Source: Syngnathus acus (taxonomy: Eukaryota > Chordata > Actinopteri > Syngnathiformes > Syngnathidae). Taken from it: a stretch of DNA of 64,000 nt. Where the stretch lies: NCBI RefSeq assembly GCF_901709675.1, contig NC_051098.1:14227918-14291917 (forward strand), written 5' to 3'. Under the pieces are notes generated by a model. That model saw only the letters and a program-made list of their open reading frames with translations, ran no database searches and was not told the origin of the DNA. Below are positions 32,873-44,000 of the stretch, piece by piece. A program made the translations under genes and the position numbers. Position 1 is the stretch's first letter. The number at the start of each line of letters is the position of its first letter.

Positions 32873-34101
32873 TTATTATATTGCAGGACAGGCAGGAAGG
32901 TTGCCGCCCGTGTCACTTGCAGGACTGTGACATGGCGCAATCGCGAGCGAGACAGATAGGTGCTGTCTTCAAAACGGCCCTTTTTGATTTCTCCTTCTTT
33001 TCCTTCTTCTGCGCAGACCTGCACTGCCTCGCGTGTAGATCGGCCACATGTAAGGCACTTGTATACAAACGGCACTGGGCTGTAATTGGCTTATGAAGAC
33101 ACTTTTGAGAGCCCGAAAGGCGTCTGAAAAGGGTCCCCGGCCCTTGTTGAAACGGCGACTTGTCACCTCGCGGTCGTGCCGCCCAAAGGCGGGCGTCGCC
33201 TTTTATTTGAAGCGTTCCGCCCTGAAGACTCCTCCTCTCCACTAAAGCCAAAGAGAAGGGTTGTTCGGTCGATGGTTGACTCGGGAAAAAAATCCTGGCG
33301 ACGGAATGGTTGAACTTTCAAAAGCAGTCGGAGAACGCTCGGCTGCGTTTTGTCTCCGTTATCCTTTTTTTTTTTTATTAAACTCCCTACTGGCGTCAAT
33401 GATGATGAATTATCACGTTGTGCCGAGGAGCGAGGGCCGGCCGAGGGTTGGGCTATTGCACAAGAGCTGATTTCAAACCTGGTTCCTCTCCAGGGACCCC
33501 AAGCACACGGGTCCTCGGTTTTTAACATGCCATGGTCTCTCACTAACCCGCCGGAAAAAAAAACAGTACCTTATTTGAAAACAGGCCATAAATAGGTATA
33601 AAACAATCTCATGACAAAAAGTAACCCATTCGTAACATTGTAAAATGAGTACGCCGTATTGACGTAAGATTCTCATCTACTGTAAAAAAAAAAAAAAAAA
33701 AACACTGATTGGGAATCCCTAAAATTGTTTCAACTCTTGACAATCGGCCCCCCAAAATACACCCTCTTTCCTCACACGTGACGATTTGATGACTCATGCA
33801 TTTCCAAGGTGCTCCAAGATGTCCGTATTTTTCCGTTAGTGTCTGTGTTTCAGTAAACCCTCGACATTATCGCGTGGTATCAGTGTTGAATTTTTTTTTT
33901 TTTAAAAACAAAATAATAATAATAATGAATAAAGAAATAGAAGAAGCGGTCTTCTAACCCCGGCGTCTGTCTTGGAATGTGGCAGAGCGGAGGTGCATGT
34001 ACCTTTTGGATATGGTCTCTCTTTTGGATCACTTTGTTTGTTCGGTTGCTTCGTAAGGCAGGGATAACCGTTGGAGTTTTTTATTTTGGTAAAGATGGTC
34101 A

Positions 34102-34579
34102 TACAGTGGAACCTCCAAAGTTGACTTCCGATTTATTCCAATCTGAATTTGCTGTTTCTACAAATTAAAATTGTGTTTTAACTAGGGCGGGACCAATTTG
34201 GATTTTTGTTAGGCCGAGTCTGAGATTTGGCAGGATAAAATTCAGATAACCATAATTAATCGGTTGATTATTATTATTTTTAAATATATAATAAATCAAT
34301 CTTTTTGTGTAACGCTTAAAACAATGAAGATTGAAAAGTCACATTACTGTAGCATGTCCCCTTTGGATAATTGTATCAAGTTGCTAGCTATGATTTCAGC
34401 TAAATATTTTTGACAAAATAATTTTCTCTGATTGATTGCCATGTAATAAATTCTATTTCTTTGATTGTACAAGAAGCAGCTAGACAATTTTCTATCTCGC
34501 GTAACTAACAAAACAAAAAAAAAAATTTGAAATGCCAATTAATTCCAAATTCTTTCATGACTTTGGAAGTTCCACTGTA
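34102..34579. mobile_element. mariner-like MITE with terminal inverted repeats
   Basis: The left end TACAGTGGAACCTCCAAAGT is matched by the reverse complement of the right end (TACAGTGGAACTTCCAAAGT, one mismatch). Weaker similarity continues inward. The 478-bp element has no transposase frame and is bounded by TA, as expected for Tc1/mariner target sites. It lies in the samd4b 3' UTR. Confidence 0.65.
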
Positions 34580-35212
34580 TACACAAACTTTTGGGGTTGT
34601 TTTTTTAAACTCTCCCTCGATATGGATAACTTCTGCTTTCTTTCTATAATCGCATGTTTTTACGGCACTGTTGTAGATAAGAGGTGAACGGACATCTTGC
34701 AACTAAAGTTGTGTGTATGCTTCAGCGTGTGCGTGTGTTTAAAAACGCCTGTTTACATCTTTCTAGAAAATAATGCCCGTGTCATTATGTGAAAAAACAG
34801 AACACCCCCTTTTTTTTTTTTTGCGGATTTTTAACATGTTGGCTTCACGGTGTCAAGTTATATTGCAGTCACGGTTTTCTTCAGAGCAGGCTCTTGGATA
34901 CATCTGACTTACTAAAAAAAAGAAGGAAAAAAAAAAAGACGCATCACGCTCGTGCCCGACATGGACCTCAAACAACGACAGCTGACATTTTTAGGACTTG
35001 TGTTACATATAGCTCGCATTACGAAGCGCTGCGGTAGAATGCGGTACAGTGGCCGTGCAGAATTATGATGCTCCGGCGGGGCATCGCTGCGCTTTTCTGA
35101 GCCACGGTTGATGACTAACTTGTCAAACACTATACAACAATACAAGGCCAAGGAGTACTCCATGTTTACATTCCACTGATGCACTTCCAATTTGTGTGTT
35201 TCTGCACACGGA

Positions 35213-35502
35213 CAGGGGTGGGGAACCTACGGCCTTCTCCCCGGTGGCTTATGGTACACAAAAAGTTCTGAATGGACCTAAGGTCAACCTAATTCGACCT
35301 CTAAACTTTTCATTTTGAACTTCTCCGCATTTTAATACTTTTTAATTTTCTATATTTCTGGGTTCCATTAAAGTCATACTGCGTTTTGGTATCATCCTGT
35401 AATTTCACTCAAAAACCGGATAACCTTTTGCTGGATGAGTCAGCTCATGTTTGCTTGAATTTTGGATGGGCCTCAGAGGACTAAGTGGTTCCCCCATCCC
35501 TG
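35213..35502. mobile_element. hAT-type MITE (290 bp)
   Basis: The left end CAGGGGTGGGGAACCTACGG resembles known vertebrate hAT termini. The right end GGTTCCCCCATCCCTG is its imperfect inverted copy. The flanking octamers CACACGGA and CAACCGGT match at 5 of 8 positions, consistent with a mutated 8-bp target duplication. No transposase is present. Confidence 0.6.
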
Positions 35503-35787
35503 CAACCGGTGCTTACAGTCATGCTGAGATCATCAATGTCCCTGCCAAGCTTGATTGATGAATTGAATGCAACCAGGCTGTTGCTTTTTGTCTTAACACA
35601 ATTTATATATATTTTTTCCATTTCATTCAAGACTACCCAAATAGTTTCTGTTTTATGAAATCTTGTGCATCCCGTGCTTGCTTTTGTTTTGTCCTATTTT
35701 TTTTATTTATTTTTTTTTTTTTTTTTTTACTAAGTCCTACTTGTGAATGGTCTGAAGTGCAGCATTCGTCAAATCATTGACAGTCCA

Positions 35788-35793
35788 AATAAA
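35788..35793 (+). terminator. samd4b polyadenylation signal
   Basis: AATAAA is followed within 30 bp by a T-rich, GT-containing stretch (GGTTCTTTTTG), a good downstream element. Confidence 0.6.
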
Positions 35794-35959
35794 GAGGTTC
35801 GGTTCTTTTTGCAACAGAATTGGTGGTTTCTCTTGGTGTCTCTTGATAAAGACCAAATAATATTTCAATAAGGAATAATGCACCCCATTAAAAGTATAAT
35901 AAAATTATGAGAGGAGAAAACGTTTAAGACTTTTTATCCCGTCATATATTTTAATTTTA

Positions 35960-36106
35960 TACGTCATCAAAAGTACTTCCGGGTTGCTCAAGCTTCCGTG
36001 TTTGTAATCTAGCTAATGCGAGCTAGCCGCCTATTGGCAGCGGTATTAATTCATCTGAGATGAAGCCAAAGTCCACTCGGTGCTGAATTCGACACGACCA
36101 GCAAAG
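35960..36106 (+). promoter_or_regulatory. SOCS gene promoter and non-coding exon 1
   Basis: GTACTTCCGGGTTG (an ETS site) near 35972 is followed by a short leader ending in the donor AGCAAAG/gtatgc at 36106. The coding exon acceptor (ctcgtcctag) ends at 36600, six bases before the ATG, so a ~490-bp 5' UTR intron is inferred. Confidence 0.5.
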
Positions 36107-36606
36107 GTATGCTAACACATCCCGCTCCAATAAACTATTTTTATTTTCTTTTTTTATTTGGTGATAAGAGTGTGTCATGCTAGCAAGTAGCTTCGTGGCC
36201 ACTCCACGGAACGTAAGGTTAGCATTAGTTTCGATTTGTTATAACTTTTTTTGTGTAAAGATTTGTTGTGGATTCTATCTTTTAAAGTAGGACTCTTGTG
36301 TAACTAATCCATGCCAGAATAAGAACCGTAATGTTCAAATAAGGGTAACTCATCCACTTTTGGAATGATTTATATTTTACAAGACTTTATTATTTCGCAC
36401 ATGACAGTTAGGTTGGAAATGGCCGAAACGTTCAGAATTGTGGAAATATTCAAAGTTTCACTAATTAGCCCATTCATGCATTTTATTTATCAATTAGTTT
36501 CTACCCATGCGTGAAGATAAGAGTTGTATTTACTGTAAATTAATACGTACTGCTTGTAATATTATGACCCATGTATCAATAATTTTCTTTCTCGTCCTAG
36601 TCCACT

Positions 36607-38103
36607 ATGTCATTACCAGAGGAGTCCGGGGCTCGCAGCAAAGAGCGCGAGAGGGGAGCTCGCCCCAAGGTGCGACAGAGCCGTTCAGAGGAGAGACGAA
36701 GCACTGGCGGCGGTAACAAAGCTTCTCACGGCAGATGGAAAGGTTTCGGCCCGCGTGAGCGGGCGGCTGAACGGCCCGTCAGCGATGGCTTTGAGTATGG
36801 GGACTTTTTAAACGATTTGGAGAGCAGGGACCAGGCGGGAGGCAGCTCCTCATTTCCTCAAAGCTGCCAATGTCACGCTCAGGAAGCCTCAGAAGAGGCG
36901 GCGTCCAGTCCGGAGCTGGGAGCAGAGTCGTTGGCCAGCGAAGGCAGTAGCGGTCGCACACTCCGGCAAAAAATCCAAGACGCGGTGGGGCAGTGCTTCC
37001 CCATGAAAGCGCACAGCGCGCCCAACGCGCCGTCTCTCCATCAAGCCTTTTCCCTGTCGGCAGGCAGCATCGCCTCCAGGCGGAAGATCCACCTGAGCGA
37101 GCTGATGCTGGACAGCTGTCCATTTGTGGCGGGCTCGGAGCTGGCTCAAAAGTGGCATCTCATAAAACAGCACACGGCGCCGGACCCCGCCGCTGTACCG
37201 GCGCCGTTCCCCGTGGACGACGTGGATGACCGGCTGAGGGAGCGCCGGCGCATCAGCATCGAGCACGGCGTGGAGCCGCCGGCCAACGCCGAGATCCACA
37301 CGCTGGAGGTGACGTCCCCGGCTGGCGTGGTGCTCCACAGGCGCCGTGGGCCCAAGTTGGCGCACGGTGCGGCTGAAGTTGAGCAGAAGCAGCTTCTCCT
37401 CCAGCGCCATCACCAGCTCCTTCTGCAGAGCTGTTTGGATACTCTTGATGAGGTGGTGGCATCCTCCTCCTCTTCCTCCTCCTCCTCCTCATCCTCCTCC
37501 TCCTCTTGCGACATTAGCGCCACGGGCAACCCAGAAGCGGCCCCGAGGGCCACGCCCCCCCACGCCGGACCGCACGTTCACACTCAGATCGACTACATCC
37601 ACTGTTTGGTCCCCGACCTGCTGCAGATCACCAACCTGCCTTGCTACTGGGGCGTCATGGACCGTTACGAGGCAGAGGCGCTCCTGGAGGGGAAACCGGC
37701 GGGCACCTTTCTGCTGCGCGACTCGGCCCAAGAGGACTACCTCTTCTCCGTCAGCTTCCGCCGCTACGGCCGCTCGCTGCACGCCCGCGTGGACCAGTGG
37801 AACCACAACTTCAGCTTCGACGTGCGCGACCCCAGCGTCTTCCACGCGCCCACCGTCACGGCCCTGGTGGAGCACTACAAAGACCCCAGCTCGTGCATGT
37901 TCTTCGAGCCGCTGCTGTCTTTCCCCATGCACCGCACGCAGCCCTTCAGCCTGCAGAGGCTGTGCCGCGGCGTGGTCAGCAGCCGCACCACCTACGACGG
38001 CATCAACGCGCTGCCCATACCCAACGCCTTGAAGAAGCACCTCAAAGAGTATCACTACAAGCAGAGGGTGCACGTTCACAGGCTGGACACAGGGTGGGAG
38101 TGA
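36607..38103 (+). CDS. socs9: suppressor of cytokine signalling, SOCS4/5/9 group (best fit socs9)
   Basis: SOCS proteins bind phosphotyrosine through an SH2 domain and recruit a Cullin5-Elongin B/C ubiquitin ligase through the SOCS box, damping JAK-STAT or EGFR signalling. The product is 498 aa in one coding exon. A conserved N-terminal block ([16 protein letters not shown]) is SOCS4-like. [27 protein letters not shown] and [17 protein letters not shown] are SOCS5-like. Ser286-Ser300 is a 15-serine run. The SH2 domain (~345-440) contains [19 protein letters not shown] and FLLRDS with the phosphate-binding Arg371. The SOCS box (~446-495) includes [12 protein letters not shown] and [17 protein letters not shown]. 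The mixture of SOCS4 and SOCS5 features suggests the third, teleost-retained member socs9; socs5b or socs4 remain possible. AATAAA follows at 38203. Confidence 0.8.
   Translation: MSLPEESGARSKERERGARPKVRQSRSEERRSTGGGNKASHGRWKGFGPRERAAERPVSDGFEYGDFLNDLESRDQAGGSSSFPQSCQCHAQEASEEAASSPELGAESLASEGSSGRTLRQKIQDAVGQCFPMKAHSAPNAPSLHQAFSLSAGSIASRRKIHLSELMLDSCPFVAGSELAQKWHLIKQHTAPDPAAVPAPFPVDDVDDRLRERRRISIEHGVEPPANAEIHTLEVTSPAGVVLHRRRGPKLAHGAAEVEQKQLLLQRHHQLLLQSCLDTLDEVVASSSSSSSSSSSSSSSCDISATGNPEAAPRATPPHAGPHVHTQIDYIHCLVPDLLQITNLPCYWGVMDRYEAEALLEGKPAGTFLLRDSAQEDYLFSVSFRRYGRSLHARVDQWNHNFSFDVRDPSVFHAPTVTALVEHYKDPSSCMFFEPLLSFPMHRTQPFSLQRLCRGVVSSRTTYDGINALPIPNALKKHLKEYHYKQRVHVHRLDTGWE
37462..37506 (+). repeat. 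coding TCC repeat (poly-serine)
   Basis: Fifteen serine codons, mostly TCC, lie in the linker before the SH2 domain of the SOCS gene. Length variation would be in frame. Confidence 0.9.
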
Positions 38104-38202
38104 CCACTCACCCAACTGGACTTATTTATTTCTCTGTATATCCTGCTGTGTATATTCTAAACACACTGACAAGATACTATGTCAACTGGTTCTTTCTGCT
38201 TT

Positions 38203-38208
38203 AATAAA
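38203..38208 (+). terminator. SOCS gene polyadenylation signal
   Basis: AATAAA lies 100 bp after the stop codon, indicating a very short 3' UTR. Confidence 0.65.
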
Positions 38209-38842
38209 CCTGCTGAATTTATGTTTTAAATGAGAACAATCTCTCAGCAGGTTACCATAAATATACGTTCTGATGATTTGGAAAAAAGATTCTTCGGAAC
38301 ACGTAAGAAAAATCCTGTGTTGAATTCGCTCAAAGTACTTTAGTTAATTGGCTAAAAACAAAAAAAGGAATCATTCCTATTAACCGGCATCATTCATATT
38401 GCATTTAATTGATGCTGGAGTAGTTTGAAGGTTCCAGCTCTCGTTCTTTACTGACAGCTTTTGGTTCACTGGCACAAATTTAATGAGATCCAGTCCACTC
38501 CATCCTACTTTTTATCAACGAGCTCCCGCTGTGCTTGCTGGAATACAGCCTTAAGCGCTTATTTCAATACGCTTGCTGCTGACACCTCCTGAAAACATAT
38601 CGAGTCAATACGGGTAGAAACTTCATGCTTCCTCAAGTTTCTTCATAACTTCATACAATTGCGGTGTTAAAAGTTTCTATGGGATGAAACGGGCATAGTG
38701 TCCGAAATTGTTGCCCACCTTGGTCACCTGTGGGCAGTATGAGAGACTGCTCAGTGCATGGAGATTCTGCTCCTCTTATAGCTCCTCACAGAGGATAAAG
38801 AATAGGACTCTGGAGTCAGAGGTTTGGTTTATTGGACATTTA

Positions 38843-38990
38843 GAGCTGGGTGTCATTCGCAAAGAAATTAAAGAGAATAATTACGGAAAATAGCCGCAAG
38901 GGGCAGGAGGTAGATGATGTAAAGCCAAGGCCCCGGGAAAGAGCCCTGGGGTGCTCCTAAAGTGATTTGTAGCTGGGGATGGATAAAAGC
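38843..38990 (-). pseudogene. decayed LINE reverse transcriptase fragment (L2/CR1-like)
   Basis: On the minus strand, 38957-38898 encodes GAPQGSFPGPWLYIIYLLPL, the RT palm motif usually read as GVPQGSVLGPLLF.IYLLPL. After a frameshift and a stop, 38863-38843 encodes FANDTQL, the degenerate catalytic (Y/F)ADD block, followed by a stop in place of the usual Tyr. The spacing is as expected for L2/CR1-type LINEs. The copy is dead: frameshift, stops, and Asp to Asn in the catalytic motif. Confidence 0.7.
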
Positions 38991-40900
38991 ACATGTGAAC
39001 TGCAACTTTTTTTTAAAGCAGCTATACTGCAGTGAGCACAGCAGGGGGCTGTCTGGAGCTTTGTTCCGTGCTGGGCAAGGATGCGTGTCCCTGCTGCAGC
39101 TGCCAACAGCGTGGCACTCATCATGCAGGTATTTGAGCCCCTGAGGCAAGAAAGAAGCATTTCATCCTGGATCAATGAGTCCAGAGGGGACAGCAGCGCT
39201 CAAGGAGAACCCCAAGCTGATTGGCTACACATTGTCAGTGTGTTTGAACCTCTCACCACCACCACCATTTTTTTTTCCTCTTCTCACCATTGAGCTAAGA
39301 GATTCTTCTATGAGTTTAATCCCCACGTCTGAGCTTCATAGGGTGGAGAATGTTCACACCTGGGGACAAACACACTGGCAAGTCGCCCGGCGGGGTTTGC
39401 GTGTCGAACAAATGCTGCAAACGGACTGGCATAGGCCCAACTTGGTTGCTTCTGGCTTTTTGTGGAGACCCCTAAATTCCAGTTTAGTTATAACTCCGCT
39501 TTAGGAGGATGGGCTCCATATCTGATGATCCACCAGATGGTACTGTTTTCCCCCTCAAAGGTGAACCTGTCTAGATGCTGTAACCTGATGAATGAAATAA
39601 ACAATGCTTTCCCAACCACGAGCGGGCGTTGCCACTGAGGAACTGTAATTGCATTTGCATAAGCTTCAGCCTTCGGAATCCTCGAACCAAAAATAATAAC
39701 ACGTTCATTGAATCGTAGCCATTCTACGTCTGGTAGATAGTTGTATTATGATTTTATTAGATTGGATTGCCTTTATGATTTATAACCTTGGAGTTGGAAA
39801 AAGATTCATTGAAAAAAAAGGCCTTCAGGGTATTGGTACCCCACCATTGCATTTCCATACAAACTTCATTGATGGAGTGAAGTCAGTTTCCGAAGCGTGC
39901 AGTGTATGTAGGCCATTAATTCAGATGAGGATGTATGAAATCCATTCCCAGTTCCTGCAACGATGGTTACGTCTAGACGTGATTTCCTCTGATCCTCCTA
40001 CCAAGCAGGCCAACATGTGACAGAGGAAATACTGCAGATAAAAGAGACCCCCCCCCCCCCCCCCAATTCTTTTCTTTTTTTTTCTGACGGAAACTCCGGC
40101 TCGGTGAATTTCTCCTGCTTGAAAATTAATAGGAACATACCTGCCTATTTTCATCAACCTTTCATACGAAGCACTCCTTGTCAAAAAGAAGGTTGAGTCA
40201 TTCTCGGGTTATAAAAGTTTAATTACTTGAAAAGTCTTCACAATTCCCACTTGGAGATACACACGGTCACACAGACTTTGTGTAAATGTTGGTTTGACTA
40301 AAAGTATGCTTTGGACCAAATATTCTCATTGATGTGCTACGCTGTGAGCTCTTGAAATATGTTTCTCTATCTCTCCAATCACAGCTTGTTTTCACCACAA
40401 TTTATGTTATAAGACAAATCATTCCCATGTATTTTGCTTTGTTTTTACACTTTCACTTTGATAGCTAGCTGCATGGACAGGATGGAATAATCGGTCGTCC
40501 GCGAAAGTACGCCACATATTTCATCGTAAATAACACCAGGTGACCCTTATCCCACGGCTGAGCCTCTAAAGTTATTACCCGCTACTTAATGGAAACAGTC
40601 GGGATGTGCCATGGCTTCTTGTATGAGGCTTTGTAAATGATCCTATCGTCGTACTTGTAATGTATCATAATCTGTTTGCCGTAATGCGGTCGACAGATAC
40701 AATTATAGATAAGCGTTGTTTGTTTTGAGAACAATGCTCCTTTATTACCCGCTTTAACCTTTGCTAAACAAGGCCACATGCGTCATTAATTGGAAATAAA
40801 AAAACAAAACCAAAAGCACGTATTTAAATTAACTCATTAATGCTAGGACAGAAACCACAAATTAAAAAATATTTTTTCGTGAAATTGTCCGACTAAACAA
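38991..40900. other. intergenic spacer
   Basis: No coding exon is supported. There is a poly-C run at about 40050-40064. The segment near 39.0-39.2 kb may be the upstream, unrecognisable part of the LINE relic. Confidence 0.45.
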
Positions 40901-40924
40901 AGAAAAATATTTTAATGGCTCCCA

Positions 40925-41008
40925 ACCAATCACAAAGAGGAGTTACGGGTTTGTTGCATAGCGACTGAGTGGAATCAGTGGCCAATCAGAGAAGGAGTAG
41001 GGCGGGGC
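40925..41008 (+). promoter_or_regulatory. CCAAT/GC-box promoter of the downstream gene
   Basis: Two CCAAT boxes (40925-40929 and 40982-40986, both in CCAATCA context as bound by NF-Y) are spaced 57 bp apart. A GC box GGGCGGGGC follows at 41000-41008. About 45 bp later an ATG-containing short exon ends in a consensus donor. This is a good TATA-less promoter architecture. Confidence 0.6.
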
Positions 41009-41050
41009 TAAGGAAGACGCAGGTGTCGCATCAAGCTAGGAGCTCAATCG

Positions 41051-44000
41051 ATGCATGGAGATGCAACGACAGAGAAATGTAAGCATATATGTATGAATTT
41101 AAAGTCCAATATAAAGCTGAGAGGAAAAAGGCATTGTTAAGACGTTGGTTAAAGCTAAAGACAATGCTAACTGATTTTATTGGACCCAGTCATGCTCAGT
41201 TTGTCAGGAATGTTGTACGTTTTCACATTGGCGGTTGGCTAGCTCTTTAGCAATACGTTACCTGGTATAAAATACATCTTCACTAATGTCTACATTTAAA
41301 CTGCGCTTTGCCCTTGTTGACCTGCTGTTAACACTGAGTGAAGAGGTTTAATGAAGAGCCGCTTAGTGCTCTTACGGACGAAAGTACGACTGTACAGCAA
41401 TTGCTAACATTTCTCTTATTTGATGTTACTTCTGTTTACTGACGTCATTTCCCCCACTAATATTCGATTAAAGGAAGTACATGGGAAAATACTATACATA
41501 AACTTTCTTTTAATTTATTTTGTATTTAATATAGTTTAGGAGTCATGAAGGCTGTGTTGTGGGGAGATGTGACGTGCGCTAAAGCTAATTAATGTATAGC
41601 CAAACATGTCACTGTCCACTAGATGGCAGATTTGTTATCACCAGAAATGCTTTGAAAAGTTTAAGAGGGCCTTGGGGTTCGTACAGATTAGTGGGTGTGC
41701 CATACCTCTTCGTGTATTCTTGTTCAAGGCCAGGCTGGGATTTATCTTCAAGTAGGTGCGGGACTGCAAGTGACTGCCGAGATCGTGTGTGCGTGTAACT
41801 GTTTGTGATTAGGTGTTTCGCCTGTCGCAAATCATTGTCTCTCTCGAGAAATCTTTGCCACGAGAGGTTTTAAGGAAACATGGAGTAGCAGCAGAATTGC
41901 CCAGAAACATGTTGGGTGACGATTGCAAGTGGAGTCTAAAACTGTGCTTTTACAGGACGATGTAATGCAGGCACTGAATGAAGATAGATGAATGTAAAAT
42001 GAGGGCCATTTCTTGGAAACGGGCCTTCACTTAGAATTGAATTGGCCGTTGATTCGTTGGTGTACGGCCAAAGCGGCAAATGCTCAATTTGTTACGTTTT
42101 GGCTTTGACGCCAGCCAGCAGCCCAAGAATTCCTTGGCAAATCAAATTTTGTCCGACTATAAAGATATTTTAGTGCCTTACTTTGTTAATATATATTTTT
42201 TTTATATATAACCCTGTATGTTAGCTAGCTTAATGCTAACGCTAAGTAGCGTCTAAGGCACAGTGCTGAAACATTTTTTAAAAGATAAAATACAAGGAGG
42301 ATGTATTTGTTTTTCACAACTTGAAACCGTTCCTTGTTTTTGTCAAGAATGACAGCACTCCAAATTCTTGGCTTGTTTAAGATAAGTTGACTAAAATGAA
42401 AAAAAAATGCCCATTGATACATAACACATAAACCGAAAGAATGGTTCAGTTCGATTTAATCATCTGTATCATTGTGGGCAGTCCAAAAAAATTGCCAGCA
42501 TTTTTCGCTCCACAAAAACAAATTATAGAATGAATGAATTCAACCTTGGAGCGTTTTTCTTTTTTTTTTTTTCCCCCTTCTATTATTTTATTAATGTGTT
42601 GAACGTCTAGTCATTTGAGAAAGAATCCACATTGATTAAATAAGAAATTGTAGCCATGAATCCTTTTGTATTCATTTAGCTGCATTGTTACATTAAGAAA
42701 CACGGCACGCCTTATTTCTCGATTGAATGCGAGGTTATGCGGAACTAAATGCTAATCTAGCGTCGATCGGAAGCCTTGCGCTGAATAGTCTTATGATTGA
42801 CAGCAGGAAGGCAGACAACATCGATTATTTCAACATCATTGCGTTACTTGTGTTTGTGCGAGTAGTACACAAAAAGGGTGACAAAAGGCATCTCGAGGCG
42901 TCGACTACCTGCGGTGTCAAGCCTGCACTTAGTGCTCCCAATTAAAACCCAAACTGTTTATTGGGAAATGAAACGAGTACGTACCCGTCCCGAAACGTCC
43001 CCGCCAGCTCGCAAGCGACGACAATCGGGCAAAGTTAGCAACCGATTACATCGATTGGACAACTTTACGAAGCGTGACGCAAACTTGGCTTGATGAGATT
43101 ACAGCTTCTTAACGCTTTTAATTTTTTGTTGGGGTGTCTGCAAACTTTGAATTGGACTTTGCAGATCTATCATTTGATAGCTATTTTGCATCCCTTGGGT
43201 CAAAACATATATTTGATGAATTTTTTTCAGATCGATGGAAACATTGCGATTATAACTTTCTGCGTTAGCGTAGTGTCAACTTGCGTACAAATTCGCGACA
43301 GGGGTTGAAACGATGACTGGACCTCGGCGCAGGTTTCATAATTGAACTCTCTTTGAGTTCCGCTCGACTTTGAACTGTAACAAAAGACGGTTTCCACTTG
43401 AAAGACAATTCCTCCATCCATCCACGATTGCTTGCACAATATTTGACAGCAAAGATTTGGTTTGCAGTCGCCAGGCAGTTCTTCTCTCATGCTCCTCCGG
43501 CCCAGTAATTAGAGAGGGGAGGGGGAGAGTAACAACGGTCTGTGTTCAACCTTCACATCTCCTTGCACTTGTCGAAGTGATCCTCTTGCACAACTTGCGC
43601 TTTGTTATGAGAGTTCCCTTGCGGTTCCCCGGCTCGCTTTCCCGAGAATCTGTTATTGTGTTTGCGCGCGCGTGTTCCAACAATGATATCTTCTCGATCG
43701 CAATGTCGGATTTGTCAATTCCCAAGACTCTGCCCCCCCCCTCGCGCTTATCGAGAGGACTTGTGTTTAATGAGTTGTAAGGCGTTATCTCCATATTAAT
43801 GCCAAAAGCTAATTTGGTACGCTAGCTGGGGGAATGCTTGGCCCCCCCCCCCTTTGACGAGGGAAACCCAAATTCCTGCCCAGTGTTGGGTTAACTAGTT
43901 CTCCTAATTTGGGCTATTTTCACTTTGCAATACTGAGTGGGGGGAAAAAAATCACTTGAATTATTTTTCATTATATTATTTTTCAAATCCGTACTATTTG

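Larger units (their letters stand above)
32873..35793 (+). other. samd4b 3' UTR
   Basis: No further coding exon is evident. AATAAA at 35788-35793 is the best poly(A) signal before the next promoter at ~36.0 kb, giving a ~2.9 kb 3' UTR. The UTR contains two MITE-like insertions (34102-34579 and 35213-35502) and several A and T runs. Confidence 0.5.

Noticed and set aside
37489-38115. Long minus-strand and alternate-frame ORFs over the SOCS gene
   Set aside because: These are shadows of the high-GC SOCS coding exon, rich in Ala, Arg and Val as expected for mirror frames.
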